Shown piece after piece: positions 1 to 11,030 of a stretch of 64,000 nt of DNA. The DNA is taken from positions 190,338 to 254,337 of the forward strand of contig CAJNDS010000019.1 in NCBI GenBank assembly GCA_905221605.1, read 5' to 3'. Numbering within the stretch: the first letter of the stretch is position 1; each line of letters begins with the position of its first letter. The position numbers and the translations under genes are program-made. The notes beneath the pieces are model-generated. The model did not search any database. It worked only from the letters and a program-made list of their open reading frames with translations, and was not told where the DNA came from. The stretch comes from Symbiodinium natans (Eukaryota; Sar; Dinophyceae; Suessiales; Symbiodiniaceae).

Positions 1-13
1 CACATGCCGGAGC

Positions 14-115
14 CCTAAACCCTAAACCCTAAACCCTAAACCCTAAACCCTAAACCCTAAACCCTAAACCCTAAACCCTAAACCCTAAACCCTAAACCCT
101 AAACCCTAAACCCTG
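14..115 (+). repeat. CCCTAAA array at window start
   Basis: About 14 nearly perfect CCCTAAA heptamers. The orientation is what a left chromosome end would show, but the array is short and unique sequence follows at once, so it is more likely interstitial. Confidence 0.9.
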
Positions 116-132
116 AAATCCTGCCCTAAAAC

Positions 133-195
133 CTGTTCATGGCCAGGCGGCGGAGGTCCTCGAAATTTCGCTGCTGCTTGTTGTCATCCACGTTC
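133..195 (-). CDS. Exon-like island, unknown protein (partial)
   Basis: On the minus strand this 63-bp segment follows an AG and ends at a GT that begins GTTTTAGGG, so the telomere-type repeat provides the donor. It reads one base, 20 codons and two bases; the peptide starts NVDDNKQQRNFEDLRR. Nearly all third codon positions are G or C. It is charged and helix-like, and no family is recognised. The acceptor has little pyrimidine, so that end is less certain. Confidence 0.5.
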
Positions 196-239
196 CTAAG
201 ACCCTTAAGACCCGGAAGTCCCTGAGATCCCAAACCCCA

Positions 240-390
240 AACCCCTAAACCCTAACCCTAAACCCCAAACCCCAAACCCCCAAACCCTAAACCCTAAAGC
301 CTAAAGCCTAAACCCTAAACCCTAAACCCTAAACCCTAAATCCTAAAGCCTAAAGCCTAAAGCCTAAAGCCTAAAGCCTAAAGCCTAAAC
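240..390 (+). repeat. Mixed CCCTAAA / CCTAAAG heptamer array
   Basis: CCCTAAA and CCCCAAA units pass into a run of about ten AAAGCCT heptamers near 341-387. The same G-variant is expanded again at 38238-38355. Confidence 0.9.
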
Positions 391-559
391 CCCCAAATTC
401 TTGTATTCCGGGGTTGAAGGGGCTTTTGGGGCTTGTAGGGCTCTCAGGGCTCACCAGGATTCAGGGCTTGTAGACTCCTGGTAAACCCCTATACCCTAAA
501 CTCCATACCCCATACCCAAAACCCTAAACCCTATACCCGAAGTACCCTCTAAAAACTCA

Positions 560-835
560 AACCCCGAAAGTACAGAGAAGAGTCTCCTGAGTCTACCTTT
601 GTTGTCCAGTATCTTGGGGAACTCAAGATTAACCTGTGGGATTGCACAGGGAATTAGGACCATTAAAAGGTTAAAGTTTACCTACCTTGCTGCTCAACCC
701 AAGGCATCTGTCTTCCATATCTCCGACAGCTATGCCGCCAGAGTTCTGACATTCATGAACGGGATGTTCGGATTTAGAGTTTGCAAGAGCTTGGCCCGTA
801 TGGAGTTTCGGACAGAGGTTCTGATTCAACCCCTA
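560..835. other. Unique stretch, no gene supported
   Basis: About 275 bp of mixed composition with no telomere repeats. An open frame runs through it on the plus strand into the C-rich tract that follows, but its tail is translated simple repeat and I see no clear splice signals. Confidence 0.4.
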
Positions 836-839
836 AAAC

Positions 840-981
840 GCCCCCCCGCCCCCCCCGCCCCGCCCCCCCCGCCCCGCCCCCCCCGCCCCGCCCCCCCGCC
901 CCGCCCCCCCCCCCCGCCCCCCCGCCCCGCCCCCCCCACCCCCCCCCGCCCCCCGCCCACCCCGCCCCCCCCGCCGCAACC

Positions 982-1012
<31 letters not shown>

Positions 1013-1095
1013 GACCCTCAACCCTCAACCCTGAACCCTGAACCCTGAACCCTCAACCCTGAACCCCTGAACCCTGAACCCTGAACCCTCAACCC
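840..1095 (+). repeat. C/G-rich low-complexity tract passing into CCCTCAA repeats
   Basis: Runs of C broken by single G (CCCCGCCCCC type) occupy about 840-975. CCCTCAA and CCCTGAA variants follow up to the exon-like island at 1099. The proline- or glycine-rich frames here are translations of simple sequence. Confidence 0.9.
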
Positions 1096-1098
1096 AGC

Positions 1099-1187
1099 CT
1101 GCCACTTCCGCTCTGCCAAGGCACTCCGGCCTGTCGTAGCCGCGGCGGAGGTGGATGTAGGGGTCCACTAGAAAGAGGACGCCCTGC
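1099..1187 (-). CDS. Exon-like island, unknown protein (partial)
   Basis: Minus strand, 89 bp. It starts after an AG preceded by TGCTGTCTTCA and ends before a GC donor (GTGGCAG|GCTGGG). The frame is one base, 29 codons and one base, beginning QGVLFLVDPYIHLRRGYDR. Third positions are mostly G/C. CCCTGAA-type repeats lie to the left and TTTAGGG to the right. No family recognised. Confidence 0.55.
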
Positions 1188-1434
1188 CTTGAAGACAGCA
1201 GTTTAGGGTTTAGGGTTTAGGGTTTAGGGCTAGGGTTTCGGGTTTAGGGTTCAGGGTTTAAGGTCTAGGGTTTAGGGGCTATGTATACTCTTTCACCACC
1301 CCTAGGCGGGCTTTGTATGGAAGAATACGAAAGTAGCTATTCTGCGTTTCGTGCTGCGCAGCTTTTCGTTGGAGGGCGCAAATGAGTCTGGTCGGGGTGT
1401 GCGATGAATCTGCGTCCCTGCGTTGGATTCTCGC

Positions 1435-1547
1435 GTACCCAAAAATTTGCCCCCCTTACATAAGGAATATACCTTAAACCATACTAAGGATCCCTTTATA
1501 GTTTAAGGTATACTCCTTAATTAAGGGGTTTTGGGCTCTCTGGGTAC
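1435..1547. mobile_element. MITE-like element, family D
   Basis: A near-palindrome of about 113 bp bounded by GTACCC and GGGTAC. Its long inverted arms contain CCTTAATTAAGG-type and ACCTTAAACCATACTAAGG-type sequence. Relatives occur at 2814, 41204, 52098 and 59456. No coding capacity, as expected for a non-autonomous foldback element. Confidence 0.65.
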
Positions 1548-2149
1548 GTGGCAGCCCCTTGAAGGCCCCCGCAGCAACAGGATCCGCGCTTTCGAAGTGG
1601 CGGACGACAGGAGTTGAGTCAACCGCGAAAGCCATCTTGATTGAAGACGGCCTTTCATTTGGGGATTGCATGGACCATAGCGACTCTTTGGAAGCCCCCC
1701 CCCCCCAAGAAATGAGACAACAATCTTCCTTATCCGGTGGTCAAAGTTGCGGGCTTGAGCGACGTCCGGACTACCACACAAGGAAACCTGCACCCAACTG
1801 CAACCCAAAACCCGAAAGCCCTAACCGGGACTGAACCCCAAACTGTCAGGCCTTCTGCACCAAAACTAAACCGCAAGCCAAGACTAGGTAAGCTCCTCAA
1901 CCATCCCACAACGTGCTTACAACCAGGATTCCATTGCATCTAAACCCGAAACCACATCATCCAGAAAATAAAGCCCTGCTTGGAGATTCATGGGTAGCTA
2001 TAGGTGGGGTTGTAAGGGGGGATAAGTATACCTAAACCCTATACCCTATACCCTAAACCCTAAACCCTAAACCCTGAACCCTGAACCCTAAACCCTAAAC
2101 CCTAAACCCTGAACCCTATCCAGGTACTTACATAACCCTTCCCATGAAC

Positions 2150-2227
2150 CTCCACATTCCGAGACAAGCTGCGGCCAGGATGACAGCATTTCCAACGCAC
2201 GCCTGCCATCGCCTGTGCTTCGGGCTG
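2150..2227 (-). CDS. Exon-like island, unknown protein (partial)
   Basis: Minus strand, 78 bp. It follows CAAAAACTAG and ends at GTGGAG|GTTCAT. The frame is two bases, 25 codons and one base, starting ARSTGDGRRALEMLSSWPQL. CCCTAAA lies to the left, mixed telomere-type repeats to the right. Family not recognised. Confidence 0.45.
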
Positions 2228-2813
2228 CTAGTTTTTGGTTCAAGGTTTAGGGTCCTAAACCCTAAACCCTAAACCCTAAACCCTAAACCCTGAACCCTAA
2301 ACCCTAAACCCCAAGCCACTTTGGGTTCAGAAATCAAGGTTTAGGGCTCAGCTTAGGGTCCCCCCCCCCCCCCCAACATACAAGGCATCGTAGGCTACCA
2401 TTCTGGCTAATGTTAGAGGTTCAGGGTTTAGGGTTTAGGGTTTGGGGTTTAGGGTTTAGGGTTTGGGGTTTAGGGTTTAGGGTTTAGCGATTTGTTGGTC
2501 GACCTGTTGCTCCGTTGCTCTGCTGGCTTCTGCTCTTGGTTCTCTTTGAAATATGTTCCTTATATAGTCCCTAAATACCTGAGTAGCCCCGAAATAGCCC
2601 CAAATAAACCCTAAGTTTCTTTGAGAGGGTCCCTCCTTCAGTCCCTTGGTCTCTTTCATTGGGATGTTGTCGGTTCATGAAGCTTTGGCATGCGTGGAGG
2701 CAGCCGTTGCGCAGCTTAGCTCCCCAAACCCTGAACCCTAACCCCAAACCCCAAACCCCAAATCCCAAACCCTAGACCCTAAACCCTAAGCCCTGAACCC
2801 TAAATCCCTTTTT

Positions 2814-2931
2814 GGGCTCCCGAAAGAGCCCCCAATACCCCTTAATTTAGGAGCATACCTTAAATCATACGAAGGAGCTGTATATGGTTTGAGGAATATT
2901 CCTGGTAAGGGTTTTGGGTTCTCTGGGTCCT
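2814..2931. mobile_element. MITE-like element, family D
   Basis: A diverged relative of 1435-1547. It shares the GGGCTC terminus, ATACCCCTTAATTTAGG, ATACCTTAAATCATAC and the closing TTTTGGGTTCTCTGGG. The arms are inverted relative to each other. Confidence 0.6.
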
Positions 2932-3500
2932 TTGGGGTCCCAGCGGGGCCATGTCTCTGAGAACTCGCTTCCAAAGGATTCCCAACCTCTAAACCCCCGA
3001 AACTCTGTTCACAATGAGCCCCAGAGAAAAAATCACTTAGGCTCCGAAGGCCCTCTAAACCCTAAACCCTAAACCCTGAACCCTGAACCCCAAACCCCAA
3101 ACCCTAAACCCTAAACTCTACCCTGAAATCAGGCAAAGGGGCCCACCCCCAGGAGCACCCCGAAGGCGGCACCATAGCTCTGCTGTAGGTAGCCTTGGGT
3201 TTCTCGGAGTCTTTAGTCAGGGTTTAGGGTTTTAGGGTTTAGGGTTTAGGGTTGAGGGTTTAGGGATTAGGGTTTAGGGTTTAGGGTTTAGGAGTTTAGG
3301 GTTTAGAATTTTTGGGTTGGGGGTTTACTGTTTGGGGGGGGGGGGGGTTAGGGTTAAGGGTTTAAAGGGTTCCGGGTTTAAGGGGAGGGTGGGGGGGAGG
3401 GGGAGGGGAATTTAGGGCTTGGTGAGGATGCTTAGAGACAAGGGATACATCAGAGTAGAGCTCAGAGACATATGAGAGCTTGGGGTCTACAAGAGTGTAT

Positions 3501-3585
3501 CTTTATATATATATATATATGCATATATATATATATTATTTATTTATTTATATTTTCCTTTATCTACTTATTTATTCTTCTTAAT
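3501..3585. repeat. AT-rich microsatellite
   Basis: A TA-dinucleotide stretch passing into TTTA-rich sequence, unlike its GC-richer surroundings. No gene. Similar TA tracts lie at 8751-8766, 20605-20770, 32070-32155 and 40290-40320. Confidence 0.85.
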
Positions 3586-3599
3586 AAGATATTCGAGTC

Positions 3600-4060
3600 T
3601 AGGGGGTTTTCAATCTTGTTTAGGGAGGGGCGTCAGTGGCGTTTAGGCAAGTGCTTTGTGTCAAGGAGGGTTTATCCCTGCTCCGGCGGGGAAGTCTTCA
3701 GCTAGGGTACCTTAGAACAGGTTTCTCTAAGGGGTCTACAAGATCGTAGGGGCTGAGCACCCTAGCCCCAGAAGGTTAAAGGTTTCCTAGCCAGTCCCTG
3801 AGAGATTCTATAAGCCTTCTGTAACTCGGGCTGTATCAGGTTAGACGGAGCTGTACAGGATTCGTAACATGCTTCTCCCTCGCCACAGCCGTCCACAGAA
3901 AGGATCCTGTGTGAGCTAATTCAGGCCTGCGCTGAGTGCACTTCGACGTTCTTAGAGAGCCCCACTAAACATGATGACTTGCATTCTGGCTAGCCGTACG
4001 CACCGAAAAAGACAAACAAGCCATAGACCCACGCTTCCAACTCCTAAACTCAAAACCCTC
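3600..4060. other. Unique stretch, no gene supported
   Basis: About 450 bp without telomere arrays. I see no frame with good splice signals or third-position bias on either strand. Confidence 0.35.
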
Positions 4061-4205
4061 AACCCTGAACCCTAGGCCCTATACTCTAAACCCTAAGCCC
4101 TAAACCCTAAACCCTGAACTCTAAACCCTAAACCCTAACCCTAAACCCGAAAAACCCGAAAAACCCTAAACCCTACATCCTCAACCCTAAGCCCCGAAAC
4201 CCCAC

Positions 4206-4262
4206 CCGAAAGGTTGCAGGAGGGTGGCCTCCCAGCGACCGGCTGGAGAAGCCAGCCTGGGA
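4206..4262 (-). CDS. Exon-like island, unknown protein (partial)
   Basis: Minus strand, 57 bp, 19 whole codons, with both splice sites convincing: CTCTGCCACCTCAG before it and CGG|GTGGGG after it. The peptide is SQAGFSSRSLGGHPPATFR, and 14 of 19 third positions are G/C. It is serine/glycine-rich, perhaps a disordered segment. CCCTAAA lies to the left and the long TTTAGGG array to the right. Confidence 0.55.
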
Positions 4263-4282
4263 CTGAGGTGGCAGAGGGCTAC

Positions 4283-4490
4283 GGTTTAGGGTTTAGGGTT
4301 TAGGGTTTAGGGTTTAGGGTTTAGGGTTTAGGGTTTAGGGTTTAGGGTTTAGGGTTTAGGGTTTAGGGTTTAGGGTGTAGTGTTTAGGGTTTAGGGTTTA
4401 GGGTTTAGGGTTTAGGGTTTAGGGTTTAGGGTTTAGGGTTTAGGGTTTAGGGTTTAGGGTTTAGGGTTTCAGGCTTGGGGTTTAGGGTTT
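4283..4490 (+). repeat. Long TTTAGGG array
   Basis: About 29 TTTAGGG heptamers with very few substitutions, decaying into TTTGGGG-type variants to about 4630. It is one of the longest homogeneous arrays in the window. Confidence 0.95.
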
Positions 4491-5475
4491 AGGTTTGGCG
4501 TTTGGGGTTTAGGGTTTAGGGTTTAAGGTTTGGGGTTTGGGATTTAGGGTTTCTGGCTTGGGGTTCGGGGTTTGTGGTTTGTGGTTCAAAATTTTGGTTC
4601 ATCGGGGTTTGGTTTGGGGTTTAGGGATTGGGGCTTGCGGTTTCGGGAGGGTTTTTGGATTTCTAGGGGGTTTTGCGGGGCTCCGCTGATTTCTTCATTC
4701 GGCCCCACCTGACAACCTGAAAGGTGTAGCGAAATCCAAATGTTTGTTCAACTTCGCGCCACCCCCTCCTAGCCAACTGGGGAACCTCCCAAACATGAAA
4801 CAGGGTTTGTAGCTCTAAGACACTCACCAATATTTGTAAGGAATCCTATATACACTCACCAATGACGGTAAAGCCTGTTTCACGTGGTTCTGTTTTCGGA
4901 AAGCCCCCTAAACCCTCTAACCCAATACCCAAATCCTAAACCAAAGAAGAACAAAGAAAACAATCCGTCCGGCATTTTTGCTCAGCAAGCAGGCTTTGGA
5001 ATCTTTTGCCCATATACTCCGCCATGCTCAGGTAAGCTGCAGGTATATTTTTGGATGTCGGCAAGTAAGTTTACCTGCTAAATTTTCTTCTAACCCTAAA
5101 CCCTAAACTAGCACTTTACCTTCAAGTGGTCTTTGGAAAAGTTGTGGTGGCTGGGTTGCAGATGGGTTTAGGACAAAGAAAGCCGCAGACAAAAGTTGTG
5201 CGAGCACGAGCCCTGGTTCAGGAGATGGGTCCCCTTACGATACCAGCTAGAGTTAAGCGATGCCCTAAGCCGTCAACTCTAAACCCTCAATCCTAAACCC
5301 TAAACCGCCTAAACCCTAAAACCAATTTGGGGACATCCGTCTGGTTTGGTTTTCGGGTGAAGGCAACATCCCAAAGCCTGAGTCAGCGAACCCCAAATTA
5401 TAGGGTCAAAGGTTCAGGGCTAACCCTAAACCCTAAATCCTACACCCCAAACCCCTAAACCCCGAATACCCGAGT

Positions 5476-5516
5476 CGTGGGCAGCATTGGCGGCCAACGC
5501 GCAGGGCTCCTACGTT
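5476..5516. CDS. Exon-like island, strand uncertain
   Basis: Both strands are plausible. Plus strand: 39 bp reading SWAALAANAQGSY, ending at TAC|GTTTTAGGG. Minus strand: an acceptor CCTAAAACGTAG and a frame starting EPCALAANAAHDS, ending at CGG|GTATTC. Third positions are G/C-rich in both. CCCTAAA lies to the left and TTTAGGG-like repeats to the right. Confidence 0.35.
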
Positions 5517-5923
5517 TTAGGGCGCAGGGCATAGGGTCTAGAGGGCATCTAGGGCTTCAGGGCTGGCGGGTTTCAGGGCCATGGGACTTTTGGGGGTTTA
5601 GGCTTTAGGGTTCCGGGTTTAGGGTTTAGGCTTTGGGTTTCAGGGTTTAGGGGGGATTCTTGACAAGGTGGCTGGAGACTGTAGTTGTGGTGAGTCAAAA
5701 ATGGGCACCCTCAGCCCCAAGCAAGCAACTCTTCGGCTCTTAGGGTACATGGCCCCCCTATGGGGTATCTAAAGGGGCATAGAAGTGGGCTCCTGGCCCC
5801 AACTACCCCTGAGATCAACCCCCAAAAGCCCCAAACCCTAGCCCCCCCAAGCCCGCCACGCTGGGACCCGCCTGCAGCGCCAATACCCAAATTACAGCCG
5901 CGGCCCAGCTGCCTTTTCGGGTG

Positions 5924-6050
5924 TACTTGGAGGTTCATGGGTACTTATAAACACAGTTATACGTCTACGTATAACCTACTTAGGGGACTTAGGGGGCTTA
6001 TAATCAGTACAGCCATAGTTAGGGTTACAAGTACCCTGTACCTCCAAGTA
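5924..6050. mobile_element. MITE-like element, family A (complete)
   Basis: 127 bp with terminal inverted repeats TACTTGGAGGTTCATGG and its counterpart CCTCCAAGTA. The interior is AT-rich with repeated TTATAA and GTAC motifs. It belongs to the most frequent dispersed family here. Confidence 0.75.
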
Positions 6051-6769
6051 GGGCTCTTGGGTTTAGGGTTTCGGGGCTTGGGGTTGAGGGGTTTTGGGCT
6101 TGAGGTGTAGGATTTGGGGTTTAGGCTTCGGGGTTCTGTGCTTTTTGCTGTGATTGCGATTATGCTTATTCTTATTCTAATTGTTTTTTTTAGTATCGTT
6201 TTTTTTTTGGGGGGGTTGCGTCAAGGGTTTGAAGTTATTGGGGTTGAGGGCTGGGAGTTGGAGTTTTGGGATTCGAGGAATTACGGAATTGCAGCATTTG
6301 GGATTTTGGTCAAGGCGACAAACTTGGATCATGACATTGGGAAGCCGGGGGTGGGGCCCATCAATAGGGTTTAGGGCTTCGGGCTTAGGGTTAGGGCTTT
6401 GGGGTCAGAGTTTAGGTTTAGGATTCTCTGAATCGCCCCGGCAAGGCTCACTGGTCCGTACAAGGAGGCTAGCCCTAGCTAGGTCGGCCCTTAAACCCCC
6501 CTCTTTAAAATGTTCGTAAATGTGATGATCCTCTTGAACTCAAAACATCCTGAATCCCAAGCCCTGAACAATGAACCCTAAACCCTAAACCCTCAACCCT
6601 CAACCCTAAACCCTAAACCTAAACCCTAAACCCTAAACCAAGGTACCTAGACACAAGGAGGCTAGCTATCAGCAGAGTAATGAAGGCTCCGAATTGGGTC
6701 AGAAGTCCTATGCCTGTCCTGTCATGTCATCAGTCCCTGAAGTACACTTAGCATAGTCTCTAAACCCTA

Positions 6770-6830
6770 AACCCTAAACCCTAAACCCTAAACCCTAAAC
6801 CCTAAACCCTAAACCCTAAACCCTAAACCC
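6770..6830 (+). repeat. CCCTAAA array
   Basis: Nine clean heptamers directly left of the exon-like island at 6857. Confidence 0.95.
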
Positions 6831-6856
6831 CAGGCAGACGCTTGCGCACCTCGCAG

Positions 6857-6924
6857 CATCGAGGCGCTGTGGCTCAAGGTCGGCGCCCCGGGAGGACGCG
6901 CATGCGGGGGAATGTCACGCTGGG
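6857..6924 (+). CDS. Exon-like island, unknown protein (partial)
   Basis: Plus strand, 68 bp. The acceptor is CTTGCGCACCTCGCAG, and the donor is formed by the array that follows (CTGGG|GTTTAGGG). The frame is one base, 22 codons and one base, beginning IEALWLKVGAPGGRACGG. The first seven codons all end in G or C; an internal AAG|GTCGGC is an alternative donor. CCCTAAA lies to the left and TTTAGGG to the right. The minus strand has a weaker alternative. Confidence 0.45.
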
Positions 6925-7084
6925 GTTTAGGGTTTAGGGTTTAGGGTTTAGGATTTAGGGTGTAGGGTTTAGGATTGAGGGTTTAGGGCTTAGGGCTTAG
7001 GGTTCAGTGTCTAGGGTTCCGGGTTTAGGGTTTAGGGCTTCGGAATATCTTAAGTCAGGGCGACCTGCTGGGGCGCCTTGTTTG

Positions 7085-7206
7085 AATTTGGGGTTTGGGG
7101 TTTGGGGTTTGGGGTTTGGGGTTCGGGGTTCGGGGTTCGGGGTTCGGGGTTTGGGGTTTAGGGTTTAGGGTTTAGGGTTTAGGGTTTAGGGTTTAGGGTT
7201 TAGGGT
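7085..7206 (+). repeat. TTTGGGG to TTCGGGG to TTTAGGG array
   Basis: Three unit types follow one another in blocks of about 4 to 8 copies each. Variants are clustered instead of mixed, which points to local expansion of single mutated units. Confidence 0.9.
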
Positions 7207-8084
7207 CTTCGGGTTAGGGTCGTAGGGTTTGGTCCCAGCCACTTCTAGGGTACAGGCCGGGCCCTCAAATACAAGGTTGAGGGTTTAGGGGTTGGGGGCT
7301 TAATGGGGCTGAAGGTTCCCATTGTCTCAACTCTATTGTTTAGGGGTAGGGTTTAGGGTTTAGGGTTGAGGGTTGAGGGTATAGGGTTTAGGGTGTAGGG
7401 TTTAGGGTTTAGGGCTACGGGTTGAGGCTTTAGGGCCAATTTGTGATTTTAGGGTTTCGGGCTTCAAGCAAGCAATTTGGGTAGCGTACGTTTTTGTTAC
7501 ATGAGGTTTATGAAGGTCTCATTTCTGGTAGAGATCCTGCTTTCATGCTCATTGCCTTGAGCACGCAAGCTGCTGATCCGCAGCCGACGACACTCCAACT
7601 CTACTAAGGGCTCAGGGAAGACACAAGGGGTTTAGGGTTTAGGGTTTGGGGTTTAGGGTTTAGGGTTTAGGGTTTGGGGTTTAGGGTTTAGTGTCAAGAG
7701 CTTGGGGTTGAGGGTTCATGCTTCAGAGCTGGGGGTTCCCAGCCAAGCTTGACGGGACATGCTTGTCAACAATCTGCAGAAGCTAGGTCCGGAGGGAAGA
7801 TAATAAGGGTTTAGGGTGTTGGGTTTAGGGTTTAGGGTTTAGGGTTTAGGGTAGGAACACTTTTAAGGCCCAAGGTTTTTTCCAATACTTTTTGGGCACA
7901 GGGGCCCTTTGGGTTAGCTTCCTTAAGTTTTCTAATCCCATTCAAAATCTCCCAAATTGCTTCCAAGTACCCTGCCAACACTTCCTGGTTACAAACCCTT
8001 GGGCTCGTACCCACACGGCAGGATACAAGATGACGCCCCAAAGGAACTGCATTGGTGTCCTGCACAGGGCCGGAAAGTAGGGTT

Positions 8085-8197
8085 CTAGGATGCTCAGTAA
8101 CCAGGATTAAAAAGGGTACCCGTTTTTGCTTAAAGGGGTTTGTAAGGGAACCTAACCCCCCAAAAAAAAGGAATAACGGTACTACTGGGCATCCTAG
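8085..8197. mobile_element. MITE-like element, family C
   Basis: 113 bp with inverted ends CTAGGATGCTCAGTA and TACTGGGCATCCTAG. The core shares GGGTACCCGTTTTTG, GTAAGGGAACC and a poly-A-rich segment with other family C copies. No coding capacity. A right-end fragment lies near 9590-9612. Confidence 0.65.
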
Positions 8198-8244
8198 GCT
8201 TAGGGTTTAGTCGGTTTCTCTGTGCATGCATCCCCTCCCGGCAT

Positions 8245-8625
8245 TTGTACCTGCAGAACGAACAACATCAGATGGCAGTGCGCAGTACTGTGTGCACAGC
8301 TAATGCGTTGAAGATAGGGAGTCTGCGCCAGGGTTCATGTCCAGGGCGCGGGATACGAAAGAGCCCTGGGCAGCATGGACATTGTCATCGCATGGGCATG
8401 GTTGTTCTGGCCAACGGACTGACTGGTGGCATGGACGTTGTCACCGTGCGCGCATGGTTGCTCTGGCCAAACACACGCGCGACGCCTGAAATGGCTGCTC
8501 TGGTAAACGGATGCGTGAAAGTACACGGGTGGGAACGTGCCGCAATCCAACCACGCTTGTCTAGATTAGTCTTAAGTTCCAAGGTCCTGAGCCTTTCAGA
8601 CGAAATCTTAGACCCTGCAGCTTAA
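8245..8625 (+). CDS. Open frame of 126 codons, uncertain
   Basis: A stop-free plus-strand frame free of telomere repeats, ending in TAA. It contains a tandem duplication with a 56-bp offset (8374 and 8430: CATGGACATTGTC and CATGGACGTTGTC). Third-position bias is only moderate, and 56 is not a multiple of three, so the copies are in different frames. It resembles no family I know and may be several exons or non-coding. Confidence 0.3.
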   Translation: MYLQNEQHQMAVRSTVCTANALKIGSLRQGSCPGRGIRKSPGQHGHCHRMGMVVLANGLTGGMDVVTVRAWLLWPNTRATPEMAALVNGCVKVHGWERAAIQPRLSRLVLSSKVLSLSDEILDPAA

Positions 8626-9309
8626 TGCCAAATCACCCAAAGTTCGATGATCTGAAACTTCAAGCCTAGTGTTCTAAACCGAAGGCCCGCATTCACAAAA
8701 AGCCTAGCGTTCTATCCCTCAGCCCCAAAACAGAAAATCCAAGGGCTACAGAATATATATATATATGAACAACAAAAACATGCCATAAAAAACACGCAAA
8801 TTACAATTAGATAGATTTAAATGTATCCATGTATATAAACCCTTATTCTTCAGGAGCGTTCGCGCATGAGTCGCATTGACACTAAGCGAGCAACACTTCA
8901 GCACTGTGTAGGAACAAGTTTACACACACACACACACACCTTTCCCCTAAACCCTAAACCCTAAACCCTAAACCCTAAACTCTATAATCCCTATAATCCC
9001 TATAACACTCATGATTTACGTATCTTCTCCCTACTTGGGGGAAAATATGTAGGCCCCTCCCCCCGCCCCCCCACCGTTCCCCGGCGCCTGCCCTGTCCAG
9101 GGGCAAGTTTAGGGCTTCCGGTTTAGGGTTTAGGGTTTAGGGTTTAGGGTTCAGGGTTTAGGGTTTAGGCCCAGTTGCCGTCACGTCTATTTGGGGCCTG
9201 ACTTCGGGTTCTCTGAGGGCTTTTGAGCTTTCCCCCCCCCCCCCCCGAGGGTCATGAGCTCATCGTGCAGCTCGGAGCCGCAAACAATGTCCTGGCAGTC
9301 GTTCCGATT

Positions 9310-9446
9310 CGGGTTTAGGGTTTAGGGTTTAGGGTTTAGGGTTTAGGGCTTAGGGCTTAGGGCTTAGGGCTTAGGGTTTAGGGTTTAGGGTTTAGGGTTT
9401 AGGGTTTAGGGTTTAGGGTTTAGGGTTTAGGGTTTAGGGTTTAGGG
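9310..9446 (+). repeat. TTTAGGG array with a CTTAGGG block
   Basis: About 19 heptamers. A run of four or five CTTAGGG units sits inside otherwise perfect TTTAGGG. Confidence 0.95.
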
Positions 9447-9449
9447 CTG

Positions 9450-11030
9450 TATGGCAAGGTCTAAGGTTTGGAAGTATGTTAGTTATAGTGTTCTTAAAGG
9501 AGGGGGTTCAAGGGGGGACTGTAACCCAAGGTTCCCTGACACTCCCTCATACTCCCTACTACTCCATAAGGCTCCCTAAGGCAAACAAGGGCACTACTGA
9601 TGGGCATCCTAGAATCGCCTCCATACAAAAAGAGCCGTAACGAAGCACCATGCCTGATGAGAACACGTATCTAGCTTAAAGCCCAATTTGCCCACTGAGG
9701 GGAATACCGCTTTGGTTCCTCGGTTGTCGGTTCGTGAGTAGCTTCCTAAACCCTAAACCCTACACCCTAAACCTTAAACCTTAAACCCTAAACCCTAAAC
9801 CCTAAACTCTAAACCCTGCAGGGAGAGTGTTGACGATCTCACTTGCGGCTGTCGACTCCGATGGCCATGGGGTCATACGTGGAGGCTCATGGGTCGTTAT
9901 CAGTACGGTTCCAAGTGCCCCCCCCCCAACCCAAAAAAAAAACAAAAAACAAAAAAACAAAAAACAAAAAACAACTAAACCCTGAACGCTAGTCCCCGTC
10001 ACCCCCTCTCCTGCACCAAAATAGTGTATTCCCGCCTATTCCCTACCACTTTAGGCCTTTAACGTGAGGCTCTTGCCATTGACGCGCAAACACAAACGTG
10101 CCGGGATTCACTGGATGCTCGATCATGACGCTGAGATGAACTGGGCACTCTGTGGAGAAAATTGAAAAAGCTGAAATAGTTGCACACGAACCAGTGCAAA
10201 GGGTTTAGGGTTTATAGGGTTTAGGGTTTAGGGCTCTTGTTGTTGCTTTCAGGTTTGCTGCGCGACCAATGCTTGTGCGAATGATCCTCCTGCTGCTCTT
10301 TCGTGCTGTGTAACTCATCCCACTACACTGCTGTGAATGCCGCGAGATGCCCTGATACAGTATGAGACCTGATTAGCCGCGTTTGCTCTTCCTGGGACTC
10401 AGGCAGCCCCGTGAATAAGAAGGGAGCTCTTATGCCTGGTATCTTTGACAATGCTTGCATTAGTGTTTAGGGCGGTCTAAAGCGACTAGTACGCCACTCC
10501 TGGTATGTTTGGGCTTGTAAGCCGTGTGCTCTACGCAGAAATGTTAGCTTAACTTGCTCTGCCTCTCATACTCCGGAGCAGTAGCACTTTGGCTGTAACT
10601 CCTTTAACTAAACCCTAAACCTTTGGACATCAACACATTGATATCTATATGGGGGGTTTACGCAAGTTCCCTTATGATAAAGGCCTCAAGAAGGTACTCC
10701 GAATATCGTAAACACCCAGATCTATATTTATAAAACCCTAAACCCTAAACCCTAAACCCTAAGCCTAAACCCTAAACCCTAAAACTTCGTATAGGTTGAA
10801 CAAAGCTTGAGTGCACCTCCTTGTAGCTCCCCTTGCTAAGGCAACGGCTGTGGTCCAGCTCAAGGCAGCGCCTCGGGAGGAACTAAGCCCTGCACCCTCA
10901 ACCCTTTAGGGTTTAGGGTTTAGGGTTTAGGGTTTAGGGTTTAGGGTTTCGGATCTAGGGTTTAGGGTCTAGGGACCCTAAAACCAAAAGCCTAAAACGA
11001 AAACCCTTAGACCCCCTAAGCCCCAAACTA
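9450..11030. other. Gene-poor stretch with short arrays
   Basis: It holds a right-end family C fragment (9590-9612), a family A left-end fragment near 9879-9916 followed by an A-rich run, and short telomere-type arrays at 9746-9820, 10200-10232, 10735-10780 and 10900-10970. The longer unique part (10235-10610) shows no convincing exon. Confidence 0.4.

Noticed and set aside
1-120. Chromosome end
   Set aside because: The array is only about 100 bp, is followed at once by an exon-like island, and equivalent arrays occur throughout the window.
841-990. Proline- or glycine-rich proteins (also 13207-13489, 16089-16425, 21247-21534, 44582-44916)
   Set aside because: They are translations of C-runs or G-runs on either strand, with no other content.
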